A stretch of 45,505 nt of DNA from the NCBI GenBank assembly GCA_029907475.1, contig JARYLU010000022.1, positions 1 through 45,505 of the forward strand, read 5' to 3'. The notes beneath the pieces were generated by a model that worked only from the letters and a program-made list of their open reading frames with translations, was not told where the DNA came from and did no database searches. The translations under genes were made by a program, and so were the position numbers. Numbering within the stretch: position 1 is the stretch's first letter; each line of letters starts with the position of its first letter. Origin of the DNA: Bacillota bacterium (GTDB lineage: Bacteria; Bacillota; DSM-12270; Thermacetogeniales; Thermacetogeniaceae). Of the stretch, positions 24,469 to 33,482 are shown piece after piece.

Positions 24469-24911
24469 ATGCAGATTATCCATGAGCGATGCTGCGGCCT
24501 GGATGTTCACAAAAAGACCATTACGGCCTGCATCATCACACCGAAAGGGAAGGTGGCCAGAACTTTTGGCACCATGACCGGCGAGATTCTAGAGCTTGTG
24601 GAGTGGATTAAAGAGCATCAAGTACCCATGTGGCCATGGAAAGCACCGGGGTGTATTGGAAACTGATTTATAACCTCCTGGAATTGGCGGAGATCAAAAC
24701 GATGGTTGTCAATGCACAACACATTAAGGCAGTCCCGGGTCGGAAGACGGATGTAAAAGATGCCGAATGGATTGCTGATCTTCTCAGGCACGGGCTGTTA
24801 AAAGGCAGTTACATCCCTTCACGGGAGCAACGGGAACTGCGGGAACTGGTACGTTACCGTAAAAGCCTGGGTACAATGTGCCCGGGCAGCGTCCCGCAGC
24901 ACTGTACCTAA
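24469..24911 (+). pseudogene. IS110-family transposase, frameshifted and truncated
   Basis: The N-terminal DEDD-type domain is recognisable: CGLDVHKKTITACII, then after a frameshift at about 24627-24632 AMESTGVYWK, VNAQHIKAVPGRKTDVKDAEWIA and ELRELVRYRKSL. The shift fits loss of one C in a CCC run (expected HVAMESTG). The sequence stops being transposase-like after RYRKSL at about 24870, so roughly 250 residues including the transposase_20 domain are missing. IS110 elements lack long inverted repeats, so the ends cannot be placed. A dead insertion-sequence remnant abutting an EcfT fragment. Confidence 0.88.
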
Positions 24912-25188
24912 AGCCGGGTTAATTTCTCAATCCATTTAACAAGCCTGGCGGTTTCCGTGGTAAGGAGTAACAAGTTGGCCGCTACTATAATACATAAAAG
25001 TTGCAGGACTGTAATAATGCCATAAGTGAATCCTTCTATGCCCACATAATAAATAAAAGTTTTGTTTTGTGGGTTAAACATAAGGTACTCGTGGCCTTTG
25101 CGTTCCAGGGTAGTTTTAAATATAACTCTTAACCGATTGCCGACAGCCTTGAATTTACCTGTGTTTTTAAAACTTCCCTATGCCATTC
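24908..25188 (-). pseudogene. C-terminal remnant of an EcfT-like transporter subunit
   Basis: The minus strand is open for about 93 codons to a TAG at 24908-24910 and reads YYVGIEGFTYGIITVLQLLC, IIVAANLLLLTTETARLVKW and a final leucine-rich segment. This matches the pattern of energy-coupling-factor T components (gly-rich membrane segment, then LLTTT and a coupling helix). No start codon or N-terminal half exists. Called from pattern only. Confidence 0.5.
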
Positions 25189-25239
25189 ACCCTAATTGGA
25201 GGAAGTTCTTCTTTTTTTGGAGGGAGAATTACCCAAAGC

Positions 25240-26550
25240 TTAACGGGAAATAAGCTCTGGGAGAAAAGTGACGATTTGCGGAAAAGCTATTAAGATTGCC
25301 ATACAGACGATTATGGCCAACAAGAACGGCCAGATCCCTTTGAAAATTACCTCAAGGGGTATTTCGGGAGCAACTCCCTTGACAATATATACATTCATCC
25401 CGACAGGCGGTGTAATCACACCCATCGCCACAACCAAAACAACTATTACACCAAACCAGATCGGATTATACCCAAGAGTCGTCACTACCACCGGATAAAA
25501 GATCGGGATCGTGAGCAGAATCAAAGCGAGAGCATCAATAAAACAGCCTAGTATTAAGTAGATTACGAGGATGATCCCAACGATCACAAAAGGGGGAAAA
25601 GGGAGGGAACTCGCCCAATTTGCAAACTCGAAAGGGACTCTACTCACTGCCATAAAGCGGCCAAAAATGATGGCGCCGGCAACCACCAACATGATCATGG
25701 CAGTAGTCCGGGTAGAATCATAAACAGACTTTTTAAAGCTGTCCCAACTTAAATGCTTCGTAATGAGTGATACCCCCAGAACACCGGCGGCGCCAATAGC
25801 CCCTGCCTCCGTTGGAGTAAACCAACCGAGAAAGAGACCACCGATCGACAAAGCAAATATTGCTAGTGCTTCTCCTAGTCCTTCCCGCATTGCATTAATC
25901 CGTTCCTTCCAACTGGCCTTTGTTCCTGCGGGACCCAAATGCGGTTTGCGCAAAGTGAGAATGTAGATAACTCCGATATAGAGCAACATGAGTAAAATAC
26001 CTGGTATAATCCCGGCGATAAAAAGCTTACCTATCGATTGCTCCGTAGCCATACCATATAAAATAAAGATTACACTGGGTGGAATTAGTACCCCCAGTAC
26101 ACCCCCGGCAGCAACACTTGCCGTAGATAGCGAGGGATCATATTTGTATTTTTTCATCTCGGGTAGCGCAATAGCACCCATGGTTGCTGCAGTAGCTGTA
26201 TTGGAACCGCAAATCGCCCCAAACACGCCGCAAGCTACCTGAGTCGCAATTGCCAGTCCTGCGGGAAAATGTCCAATCAGCTTATAGGCGAAGACATACA
26301 GTTTGGTACCTAACCCGGAGTAATAAGCCAAGAACCCCATCCAGACAAACATGGCGATAACGCTCAAGGAATAAGAGGAGAAGGTGGAATAGATTCCGTT
26401 AACCACAACATTAAAAGCCGCAGCAGGTGAGGTTAAGTAACTGAATCCTAAAAAGCCTACCACTGCCATCGCGTAAGCAATCGGCATGCGCAACGCTAAA
26501 ATAACCAGGAAAGCGAAGATGCCGATTATTCCAACAACGAATGGACTCAT
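25240..26550 (-). CDS. dctM: TRAP transporter large permease subunit, DctM
   Basis: 436 residues, about twelve hydrophobic segments, typical DctM size. Family blocks include ALRMPIAYAMAVVG, CGSNTATAATMGAIALPEM, LIPPSVIFILYG, FTPTEAGAIGAAG and ITPPVGMNVYIVKG. It is the sodium- or proton-coupled transport subunit that moves a carboxylate released by the binding protein DctP. Its start overlaps the dctQ stop by four bases (ATGA), so the subunits are translationally coupled. Last gene of dctPQM. Confidence 0.95.
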   Translation of the reverse strand: MSPFVVGIIGIFAFLVILALRMPIAYAMAVVGFLGFSYLTSPAAAFNVVVNGIYSTFSSYSLSVIAMFVWMGFLAYYSGLGTKLYVFAYKLIGHFPAGLAIATQVACGVFGAICGSNTATAATMGAIALPEMKKYKYDPSLSTASVAAGGVLGVLIPPSVIFILYGMATEQSIGKLFIAGIIPGILLMLLYIGVIYILTLRKPHLGPAGTKASWKERINAMREGLGEALAIFALSIGGLFLGWFTPTEAGAIGAAGVLGVSLITKHLSWDSFKKSVYDSTRTTAMIMLVVAGAIIFGRFMAVSRVPFEFANWASSLPFPPFVIVGIILVIYLILGCFIDALALILLTIPIFYPVVVTTLGYNPIWFGVIVVLVVAMGVITPPVGMNVYIVKGVAPEIPLEVIFKGIWPFLLAIIVCMAILIAFPQIVTFLPELISR

Positions 26551-27101
26551 TTATGTGCCACCTTTTTTACGGAATCAAGCAATTGGGTGAACAAGACCAG
26601 ACAGACCGCAACCAGGCTCAGGGCAACAAGATAGATAAAGGGGTAATAAGGTATTTTGGTTGTTGGGGAGACTACGTTATTTAAGGCCAGACTATTAGCA
26701 TATTTACCCATCTGCCAGGCAGCAAAGCTCCAAAATAACAGGGCAACAAAATTCATGATCATATCTACCAGGCCTTGCATTTTTGCTGGGAACTTCTCTA
26801 CGAGGCAGGTTACTGCAATATGGCCTTTTTGTACAGCACAGTTAGCTAAAGCAAGGGCAATCACTGCAGACATTAAATAACCGACGAATTCATAAGTGCC
26901 TAGAATAGGGCGATTGAGCAAGGTACGCAACAGGACATTTGTAATTACTAGGCCCATTAAGGCTACCATAAAGAACCCGGCTAATTTATCTAGGGAGCTG
27001 CTCAGGCCTGTAACAAGTCTTGTGAACTGCTGCAGGCCTGTTTGCAACTGCAGTGGAAGTAATATTCGATCACTAACCTGATTCTCAGTCAGTTGCTTCA
27101 T
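26547..27101 (-). CDS. dctQ: TRAP transporter small permease subunit, DctQ
   Basis: 184 residues with four hydrophobic segments and the DctQ pattern (NVLLRTLLNRPILGTYEFVG early, VALSLVAVC late). It forms the membrane complex with DctM and docks the binding protein. About 30 extra hydrophilic residues at the N-terminus precede the first membrane segment. It lies 21 nt after dctP and overlaps dctM. Confidence 0.93.
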   Translation of the reverse strand: MKQLTENQVSDRILLPLQLQTGLQQFTRLVTGLSSSLDKLAGFFMVALMGLVITNVLLRTLLNRPILGTYEFVGYLMSAVIALALANCAVQKGHIAVTCLVEKFPAKMQGLVDMIMNFVALLFWSFAAWQMGKYANSLALNNVVSPTTKIPYYPFIYLVALSLVAVCLVLFTQLLDSVKKVAHK

Positions 27102-27122
27102 GGCAGTGTGCCCCCTAACTGC

Positions 27123-28223
27123 TTATTGATCTTCCCGGTTGTATTGATCAGCCAGATTTTTTACTGTGTCCAATATTTCCTGCCCTTTAAATCCTTTCTC
27201 GTTCATCCTGGCGACAAAATCGTCTTGGATCGGCTTGACAAGGTTAATCCACTTAGCGGCTTCTTCATCCGACAGGTGAATAATTTGATTGCCCTTTTCT
27301 TCAACTGCCCACTTGATTGCATCTTCATTCTGTTTATCCCAGAGCCCCATCGCTACATCTTGAAAATACTGCTCATTTACATCCAGAATAGCTTGCTGGA
27401 CATCAGGTGATAATGAGTTCCACTTATCCAGGTTCATTGTCAAAAAGAATAAAGTATTATAAAGGAACGGTGTTTTTGTCACATATCCGGTAACCTCAGC
27501 ATTTTTCCAGCCTTTTAACACTTCAACAGGGCCAAGATTTCCTTTCACAACACCTTTTGATAAAGACTCGTAGGTTTCCGATTGGGGCATCGCCACCGGT
27601 GTCGCTCCCAATGTTTCGAGAGTTTTGGCACTGAGGCCGGTGGCTCTTATTGATAAGCCGCGCAGGTCGTTGAGACTTTTTACCGGAACTTTAGTCATCA
27701 AATCCCCGGGGCCGGTAGCAAGTACCATCATCAACTTGGTATCTTGGACTTCCGCCGGGTTAAGTTGCTGAACACCCTCCCAGGCAACTTGACTGGCGAC
27801 CTTGGAATTGTTGTAAGTAATCCCCGGCAATTCAAATGCCTCGAGCACCGGAAAACGGCCCCGCGTGTAAGCAAAACAAGAAAGCCCGAGATCCGCTACC
27901 CCGTTCACGACGCCATCATAAATTTCCGGCGCTTTAAGCAGGGTTTCATTTGAATAGCTGATAATTTTTACTTTTCCCCCGGTAGCTTCTTCAACAGCTT
28001 CAGCCCAGGGCTGGATCAAGTCAGTTTCAACCGGGTGGCTGCTGGGAAAGAAATGGGCCAATTTGAGTTCGACTGTTGTTTCGTTACTCTGCCCACCTGA
28101 ATTGTTAGCGGACGAACAGCCAACTAATGCAAGCAATAACATACCAAACATTAATAAGAGCATGCTCTTCTTGCCTGTTCCCAGTGAACCCAGTCCACCG
28201 TGGTTGCCTAGCAGTCTTTTCAC
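27123..28223 (-). CDS. dctP: TRAP transporter substrate-binding lipoprotein, DctP
   Basis: 366 residues. A lipoprotein signal (LALVGC, acylated C36) tethers it to the outer face of the cytoplasmic membrane. The DctP fold is seen from LKLAHFFPSSHPV on. The substrate-carboxylate-binding arginine is R193 in GLSIRATG, so a carboxylic acid ligand (C4-dicarboxylate, keto acid or aromatic acid) is expected; the ligand is not predictable. First gene of dctPQM, preceded by a leader with two terminator-like hairpins (28251-28340). Confidence 0.93.
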   Translation of the reverse strand: MKRLLGNHGGLGSLGTGKKSMLLLMFGMLLLALVGCSSANNSGGQSNETTVELKLAHFFPSSHPVETDLIQPWAEAVEEATGGKVKIISYSNETLLKAPEIYDGVVNGVADLGLSCFAYTRGRFPVLEAFELPGITYNNSKVASQVAWEGVQQLNPAEVQDTKLMMVLATGPGDLMTKVPVKSLNDLRGLSIRATGLSAKTLETLGATPVAMPQSETYESLSKGVVKGNLGPVEVLKGWKNAEVTGYVTKTPFLYNTLFFLTMNLDKWNSLSPDVQQAILDVNEQYFQDVAMGLWDKQNEDAIKWAVEEKGNQIIHLSDEEAAKWINLVKPIQDDFVARMNEKGFKGQEILDTVKNLADQYNREDQ

Positions 28224-28250
28224 CTATCTCTCCTCCTCTTGCTAATTAAT

Positions 28251-28340
28251 TAATAAAATAAAAAAACTCCCGTAGGAGTTGAGACAATGGATAAATTGTT
28301 TTGCTGCTTAAAAACAAGCGCCATGAATATCTAAGCGCTT
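28251..28340 (-). promoter_or_regulatory. Leader of dctPQM with two tandem terminator-like hairpins
   Basis: Read on the minus strand: CAAGCGC..GCGCTTG followed by TTTTTAA (28313-28340), then AACTCC-TACG-GGAGTT followed by TTTTTTATTTT (28251-28281), ending 28 nt before the dctP start. No intact gene lies directly upstream; only a MacB fragment ends at 28557. They may be attenuators in the dctP leader or terminators of a lost gene. The remaining 28341-28556 is AT-rich with no gene. Confidence 0.55.
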
Positions 28341-28556
28341 GAGGAAGCACAATTTAACTACCGTCTTACCATCCTACTCTTTTTCATGCCGTTTAATTTT
28401 TGATTTGCTACCGTGCTGCCCGTACCATTTACAAACAGAATGTTTACCACCGATATGGCAGCTTGTTAGCCATTTACTTTATCCCTTAATTATTAATTTT
28501 TATTTCGCTACGGTTTAACAATTTCCTTCAGGCTAAAAAAGATTTTGCGGATTTGT

Positions 28557-28800
28557 TTACAAATGCCGGATGGCTTCCGCCGGACTGAGGGCCGCGGCGC
28601 GGCTGGCAGGGTAAAGCCCGAAAAAGAGGCCGACGCAGGCAGAGAAACCGAAAGCTAACAACACCGTCCAGAAAGAGATCAGTGGCGGCCAGTGGGCAAA
28701 GTAAGCAACAATCAAGGCGCCCCCTGCTCCAAAAAGCACACCGAACGCTCCACCCACCAGGCAGAGAGCAATTGCCTTCACCCAAAAATTGCTGGAGAAT
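28557..28800 (-). pseudogene. C-terminal remnant of a MacB-type ABC transporter permease
   Basis: The last about 80 residues of a MacB/FtsX-family permease: ALCLVGGAFGVLFGAGGAL (last periplasmic-side helix pair), FGFSACVGLFFGLYPASRAA and LSPAEAIRHL at the C-terminus, exactly the family ending. Nothing upstream continues the gene. A decayed fragment at the edge of the accessory block. Confidence 0.8.
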
Positions 28801-29345
28801 GTTTAGATATTAGATTTATTTAGATAGGAATTTGCTTTTTTCATCTCAGCAATAATAAAGTATATTACTACCTGTCCAACATAAAATTGTAGCCGATTTA
28901 TGCATAATTTAATAACCTGGCTGTTTTACCAAAAAGGACAGGCATGCAGACTCTCATGCCAAAATGTGCGCACAATCAAACAAGCCATAACAGGATTCCA
29001 TGTAAACAACACATGAACAATCCTCATAGCCATATACTGTCCAAATCGTGAACCTATCTCGATAAGACCCCTAAATACAGTCCTCATAAGGTGTCAACTG
29101 GGAATATTCATCCTCATACGGCATTTAGTCTTATACACTAAATATAAGGTATAATGAAGCCATTTCGTTGCTTAATGTGATTGTTGAATATTTAGTCCTG
29201 CCAAGAAAGAAACAACGTGCCCTGCTCATAATATCAGAATATAAAAAGGTAACTCCCAGAAACGGGAGGTACTCAAAAGACTTACTTACCCAAAAAGAAC
29301 TTTTCTATCAGAAATTCATTTCACTCTAGCAAAAAAGTACAGAAA
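28801..29345. other. AT-rich stretch without recognisable genes
   Basis: No ORF with a credible start. An octamer TCCTCATA recurs at 29021, 29081 and 29111. An isolated TATAAT on the plus strand at about 29149 leads to nothing. It lies next to the 3' end of ssrA, where an integrative element would have its attachment end. Confidence 0.4.
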
Positions 29346-29371
29346 AGCAGACCGCATAACGAGGTCTGCTT
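29346..29371 (-). terminator. Terminator of ssrA
   Basis: AGCAGACC/GGTCTGCT stem (29346-29353 with 29363-29370) 10 nt past the tmRNA 3' end, followed on the minus strand by TTTCTGTACTTTTTT. Confidence 0.85.
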
Positions 29372-29379
29372 TAATTTTC

Positions 29380-29729
29380 TGGTGGAGGCGAGGGGAGTCG
29401 AACCCCTGTCCGAAAGAACGGCTACAAAGGCTTCTCCGAGCACAGCCGGTGTTTTCGCTTCACCATCGGAGCGCCCGCCGGCAGGCTCTCATCAGGCTAT
29501 CCCCGTGTATTTCCCGTTACATCCCCGGAGACCAGGATCTAACGGGTGAGCCTGCTGGATGACACCCGTTACCGGCCCGCAGGCGAGGCCGGGCGGGTGG
29601 GCTGCTTAATTAAGCAGCCAGAGCGTATTCGTTCTTGGCGTTTATTTGTTTTCCACCGTATTCCGGGCGGGTGGGACCCCGGCTCGCTACCTTTGCTCCA
29701 AATTCCCCCGTCGAAACCAGTACGCCCCC
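29380..29729 (-). ncRNA. ssrA: tmRNA (transfer-messenger RNA)
   Basis: About 350 nt. 5' end GGGGGCGTACTGGTTTCGACG and 3' end CGCCTCCACCA form the 7-bp acceptor stem. The T-arm GGGGTTCGACTCCCC is uninterrupted, unlike the relic at 23072. The tag frame GKQINAKNEYALAA followed by TAA (resume codon probably GGA or the preceding codon) matches the usual YALAA degradation tag. Pseudoknot-forming GC repeats follow. Works with SmpB (next gene but one strand-wise, 29910-30359) to rescue stalled ribosomes and tag proteins for proteolysis. Its own extended -10 promoter lies 13 nt upstream. Confidence 0.95.
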
Positions 29730-29741
29730 CTAATTCTTTAT

Positions 29742-29752
29742 ATTATACCACA
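29742..29752 (-). promoter_or_regulatory. ssrA promoter (extended -10)
   Basis: TGTGGTATAAT on the minus strand, with the -10 hexamer ending 12 nt before the mature 5' G. No good -35, as expected for an extended -10 promoter. The same TGTGGTATAAT occurs before smpB. Confidence 0.65.
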
Positions 29753-29909
29753 ACATATTATACCATAACTCCTTCGTCCCGCAAACACTTCGGAACCGCT
29801 GTAAAAATCAACCCCCCTGCTTTGTACCTGCGCGGCGGATATGGGTGGCTGTCTCGAAGCGTGACAAGAGTTCCTCCCAGGGAACCAGGTTCGCAGGGAG
29901 GTGGGCCGC

Positions 29910-30359
29910 CTAACGGTCACGCCCGCGCCATTCCCGCGCTATCTCCCGCGCCGCGTCCCGTTTCGCGATTTCTTCCCGCTTGTCGTACAATTTCTTCCCC
30001 CGCGCCAGCGCAAGCTCCACCTTCGCCTTTCCCCTTTTGAAATACAGGCGCAAAGGAATCAAAGTAAAGCCTTTCTGCGTTGTTTGACCCAGCAGGCGTT
30101 TAATTTCCCGTTTGTGCAGGAGGAGCTTCCGGGTGCGCTTGGGGTCGTGGTTGAACCGGTTCCCCTTTTCGTAGGGGCTGATGTGCATGTTGTGCAGGAA
30201 AACCTCGCCGCCGACCACTTCAGCGTAGCTGTCTCGCAAGCTTACTTTTCCGGCCCGCAGGGACTTTACCTCCGTCCCCACGAGAGCGATTCCGGCCTCG
30301 TATGTTTCATCGATAAAGTAATCGTGGCGCGCCTTCCTGTTTTCGGCAACGATTTTCAC
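29910..30359 (-). CDS. smpB: SsrA-binding protein SmpB
   Basis: 149 residues from the GTG at 30359, which gives the family start ([16 protein letters not shown]) and has AAGGA 7 nt upstream; the longer open frame to 30491 would cover the promoter and is rejected. Landmarks: [18 protein letters not shown], the HISPYEKGN loop and the basic C-terminal tail ([18 protein letters not shown]) that mimics the codon-anticodon helix in the ribosome. Binds the tRNA-like domain of tmRNA. Followed 180 nt later by ssrA, the standard arrangement. Confidence 0.96.
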   Translation of the reverse strand: MKIVAENRKARHDYFIDETYEAGIALVGTEVKSLRAGKVSLRDSYAEVVGGEVFLHNMHISPYEKGNRFNHDPKRTRKLLLHKREIKRLLGQTTQKGFTLIPLRLYFKRGKAKVELALARGKKLYDKREEIAKRDAAREIAREWRGRDR

Positions 30360-30462
30360 CGCTCCTTCCTTCGCCCCGGGCACTCTCCTCACCTCGCAAT
30401 GCAACTCCTGTGGTCCCCGGCAAAGTACCGCCGACAACATTTTTAACAGTATTTTCGATAGA

Positions 30463-30473
30463 ATTATACCACA
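30463..30473 (-). promoter_or_regulatory. Probable smpB promoter (extended -10)
   Basis: TGTGGTATAAT on the minus strand, identical to the ssrA promoter core, just after the thioesterase stop and about 100 nt before the smpB GTG. It suggests smpB can be transcribed apart from the rnr operon. Confidence 0.55.
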
Positions 30474-30493
30474 AGCATCGCTTTCAGGCATCC

Positions 30494-30958
30494 TCAGGTA
30501 AGCGTCTCAAAAGGGCTTGCACCTGGTGTGCCGGGCAGGTCTTTTTGTTGAGCCGGAGGCAAAACACAGAACGTACCGGCCGCAGTGGCAATAAGCCGGT
30601 TTTCGCCATCCCGGATTTCCCCTTGAGCCTTGATCAAGCGCCCTTTTCGGTCTCCGGCCCGCCCCCTGGCCTCAAGAGGAACTCCAACCCGCGCCGGGCT
30701 GCGAAACCGCACCTCAATTTTTGCCGTTACTGTGAACTCGCCCTGCGCAAAAACCGCCTTGTACATCACCTCATCCAGCAGGGCAGCCAAAACGCCACCG
30801 TGTACCATCCCCGGGTATCCCTCCCAGCGTTCATCGGGGACAAAACCGGCGCGGACCTCCTCCCCATCAGCGTAAAAACGGACCCGGAGCCCCGCCGGAT
30901 TTGCGTCACCACATACAAAACACTTTTGATACAGCGGCAATTCCTTCAACCAGACCAT
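30494..30958 (-). CDS. PaaI-type hotdog thioesterase
   Basis: About 154 residues. Hotdog fold with the family lead-in [16 protein letters not shown] and the helix-cap motif [14 protein letters not shown] carrying the active-site acid. Likely hydrolyses acyl-CoA thioesters in the cytoplasm; substrate unknown. The ATG at 30958 abuts its Shine-Dalgarno (AGAGAGG), so the TTG three codons later, with 9-nt spacing, may be the true start. It lies 28 nt after rnr and is probably co-transcribed with it. Confidence 0.88.
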   Translation of the reverse strand: MVWLKELPLYQKCFVCGDANPAGLRVRFYADGEEVRAGFVPDERWEGYPGMVHGGVLAALLDEVMYKAVFAQGEFTVTAKIEVRFRSPARVGVPLEARGRAGDRKGRLIKAQGEIRDGENRLIATAAGTFCVLPPAQQKDLPGTPGASPFETLT

Positions 30959-30986
30959 CCTCTCTTCGCCTGGCCCGTTGACACTA

Positions 30987-33200
30987 TTAATCGTGGGGCC
31001 AGGATTTAACCCCGGAGTTTTTGTCCCGGTTGGAAATCAACTCAAAGTCGATCTGCCGGTCTTCCAGGCTCGCCCGCGCCACCTGGACCCGCACCCGGTC
31101 GCCGATCCGGTAGACCTTCTTTGTATGCTCTCCGGTCAAGGTATAGTTTTTTTCATTGAAATGGTAGTAGTCATCAGTCATTGAAGAGACGTGAACGAGC
31201 CCTTCGATCCCCTTAGAAAGGGCAACGAACATCCCAAAATTCGTAACGCTCACCACGATCCCTTCAAAAATTTCTCCCAGATACTGACGAAGATACTCTA
31301 CCTTCTTGAGATCGACCGTTTCCCGCTCCGCCTCCTCGGCCACCAGTTCCCGCGCCGAACTCTGTTCCGCATAAACCGGCATCAGACTCTCAAGCTTTTT
31401 CTTGCCCTTCGGAGTAATGCTTCCATGGGCAAGAACCTCCCACAAAACCCGGTGGACGATCAGGTCCGGGTAGCGCCGGATCGGTGAAGTAAAATGGGTG
31501 TACAGCTGGACGGCCAGGCCAAAGTGCCCGAGGGGCCTGGGCTCGTAGCGGGCATGCTGCAGGGAACGGAGCATCACTGTGTGGACAACCAGCTGTTCGG
31601 GCCGGCCCTCGACCTTATGTAAAATATCTTGAAAAAAGCGGGGGTGAACGCCGTTATGATAAGGAATGTGAAAGCCAAAGCCGTGCAAAAACTCGTTCAA
31701 TTGGGCCAGTTTCTCCGGATTCGGTTCCTCGTGAACCCGGTAAAGAAGGGGGGCTTCAAGATGATACAAATGCCGGGCAACGGTTTCATTGGCAATTAAC
31801 ATAAACTCCTCGATTATTTGGTTTGCAATGGACTGCTCCAGGAGCCAGACATCTACAGGGCGCCCCCTTTCGTCCAGTGTCACTTTGCTTTCGGGAAAAT
31901 CAAAATCTAAAGCCCCCCGCTGTTGCCGCCGGTTCCGTAAAATCAGGCACAGGTCCCTCATCTGGTGGAAAGTCTCGACGAAGCAAGCGTAGCGGTGACA
32001 TAGCTCCGGATCCTCCTCCTCTAAAACCCGGCGCACATTTGTGTAGGTCATCCTTTCGTCAACCCGGATCACAGAGGGCCCAATCTCGTAGCGGATAACG
32101 TGGCCTTCCCGGTTGATCTCCATAAAAACAGTCAGGGCAAGACGGTCCTCCCCCGCGTTGAGGCTGCAAATCCCGTTCGAAAGTCGCGGGGGGAGCATCG
32201 GGATCACCCGGTCCACCAGGTAGACGCTGGTACCGCGCCGGAAAGCCTCTTTATCCAATTCGCTGTTCTCTTTAACGTAATAGGCGACATCCGCAATGTG
32301 AACCCCAAGCCGGTAGTTCCCGGTAGGAAGAACCTCCAGCGATACGGCATCATCGAGGTCTTTCGCATCTTCCCCGTCAATGGTTATCATCGGAAGCTCC
32401 CGCAGGTCCCAGCGCCCTACCAGATCCTCCCGGGAAAGGTCGAGGGGGATCTTTTCAGCCTCGCACAGAACGCGTGCCGGAAAATCTTCCGGTAGACCGT
32501 ATTTCTTCACAATTGCCAGGATATCAACCCCCGGCTCGCCTGTAGTTCCGAAACGCTCAACTATCTTCCCTTCAGGGCTGCGCCTTGCCCCGGGCCACTG
32601 CGTAATTTCTACAACTACCTTGTCTCCCCGGCGCACCCCTTTCATCCTGGCGCGGGGGATAAAAATGTCCCAGCCTAATCTTTTATCATCGGGGATCACG
32701 AAACCGAAGTGGCGCCCCTCCTCTTCCAGGGTTCCCACAACCCTCTCGTTGGCCCGCTTTAAGATCCTGATCACTTCCCCCTCAGGCCGTTTCCCCTTTA
32801 AACTGTAACCGAGGGGACGGACAATGACGCGGTCGTTATGCATCGCTCCGCCCAGGTTTTCTCTGGAGATATACAGGTCCCCGACCCTCTTGTTGTCAGG
32901 AACCAAAAAGGCGTACCCCTGCGGGTGGCCCTGGAGGGTCCCGACGTAAAGGTTCATTTTTTCGGGAATCCCGTACCTGTTTTTGCGGGTCCGAATAACC
33001 TCGCCCTCGGCCTCCATCTCCTCGAGGCAAAAGGCAAGGTCGCTGATTTCAATTTCATCAAACTGCCCGGCCAGCTCCTGAATGTTCAAGGGCCGGTTCG
33101 CTTTTGTTAATAAATTTAAGACCTGGTCTTTAAGGGTGGTTTCTTTTCTTTTTTTCTTGACCCCTTTTCGGGGCTCTTTTACCTGCCTCTGTTTCGCCAA
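30987..33200 (-). CDS. rnr: Ribonuclease R
   Basis: 737 residues, TTG start with AGGTGA upstream. Domains in order: basic tail and winged-helix HTH (about 20-75); two cold-shock/OB domains (about 80-230); RNB catalytic domain with the metal-binding aspartates in IDGEDAKDLDDAV and the HFTSPIRRYPDL block; and a C-terminal S1 domain (about 625-710, GEIFEGIVVSVTNFGMFVAL). A processive 3'-5' exoribonuclease that degrades structured and defective mRNA and partners tmRNA-SmpB in trans-translation. The rnr-thioesterase-smpB-ssrA order fits that role. Confidence 0.96.
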   Translation of the reverse strand: MAKQRQVKEPRKGVKKKRKETTLKDQVLNLLTKANRPLNIQELAGQFDEIEISDLAFCLEEMEAEGEVIRTRKNRYGIPEKMNLYVGTLQGHPQGYAFLVPDNKRVGDLYISRENLGGAMHNDRVIVRPLGYSLKGKRPEGEVIRILKRANERVVGTLEEEGRHFGFVIPDDKRLGWDIFIPRARMKGVRRGDKVVVEITQWPGARRSPEGKIVERFGTTGEPGVDILAIVKKYGLPEDFPARVLCEAEKIPLDLSREDLVGRWDLRELPMITIDGEDAKDLDDAVSLEVLPTGNYRLGVHIADVAYYVKENSELDKEAFRRGTSVYLVDRVIPMLPPRLSNGICSLNAGEDRLALTVFMEINREGHVIRYEIGPSVIRVDERMTYTNVRRVLEEEDPELCHRYACFVETFHQMRDLCLILRNRRQQRGALDFDFPESKVTLDERGRPVDVWLLEQSIANQIIEEFMLIANETVARHLYHLEAPLLYRVHEEPNPEKLAQLNEFLHGFGFHIPYHNGVHPRFFQDILHKVEGRPEQLVVHTVMLRSLQHARYEPRPLGHFGLAVQLYTHFTSPIRRYPDLIVHRVLWEVLAHGSITPKGKKKLESLMPVYAEQSSARELVAEEAERETVDLKKVEYLRQYLGEIFEGIVVSVTNFGMFVALSKGIEGLVHVSSMTDDYYHFNEKNYTLTGEHTKKVYRIGDRVRVQVARASLEDRQIDFELISNRDKNSGVKSWPHD

Positions 33201-33333
33201 TTTTTCTTCACCTTTGCTGAAATTTTAACATTTCGATTTTATCACGGGGTCTTTCCTAAAACAACCAGAATCGCAAATTAATTAACACATTTTTAACAAT
33301 CGTGACACATTTACTTATTATACCCCATCTTCG

Positions 33334-33362
33334 TTGACAAGATTAGAATAATTTGCTATGCT
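33334..33362 (+). promoter_or_regulatory. Sigma-A promoter of hppA
   Basis: TTGACA (33334-33339), 17-nt spacer, TATGCT (33357-33362). Near-consensus; the start codon is about 120 nt downstream. It lies in the 282-nt gap between the divergent rnr and hppA genes. Confidence 0.85.
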
Positions 33363-33482
33363 TTTTCTAGTCTCGAGAAAGGATACAAAATACAAAATCC
33401 AGTTTTAGCTGAAAAGGGGAGATGGCAGAGAAACTAAAAGGAAGGATCATTTTCTGAAATAACATGGAAAGGAGAAAGCCTG

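Noticed and set aside
29546-30040. 164-codon plus-strand frame across ssrA and the smpB 3' end
   Set aside because: It overlaps the tmRNA and the C-terminus of smpB on the other strand and has no ribosome site.
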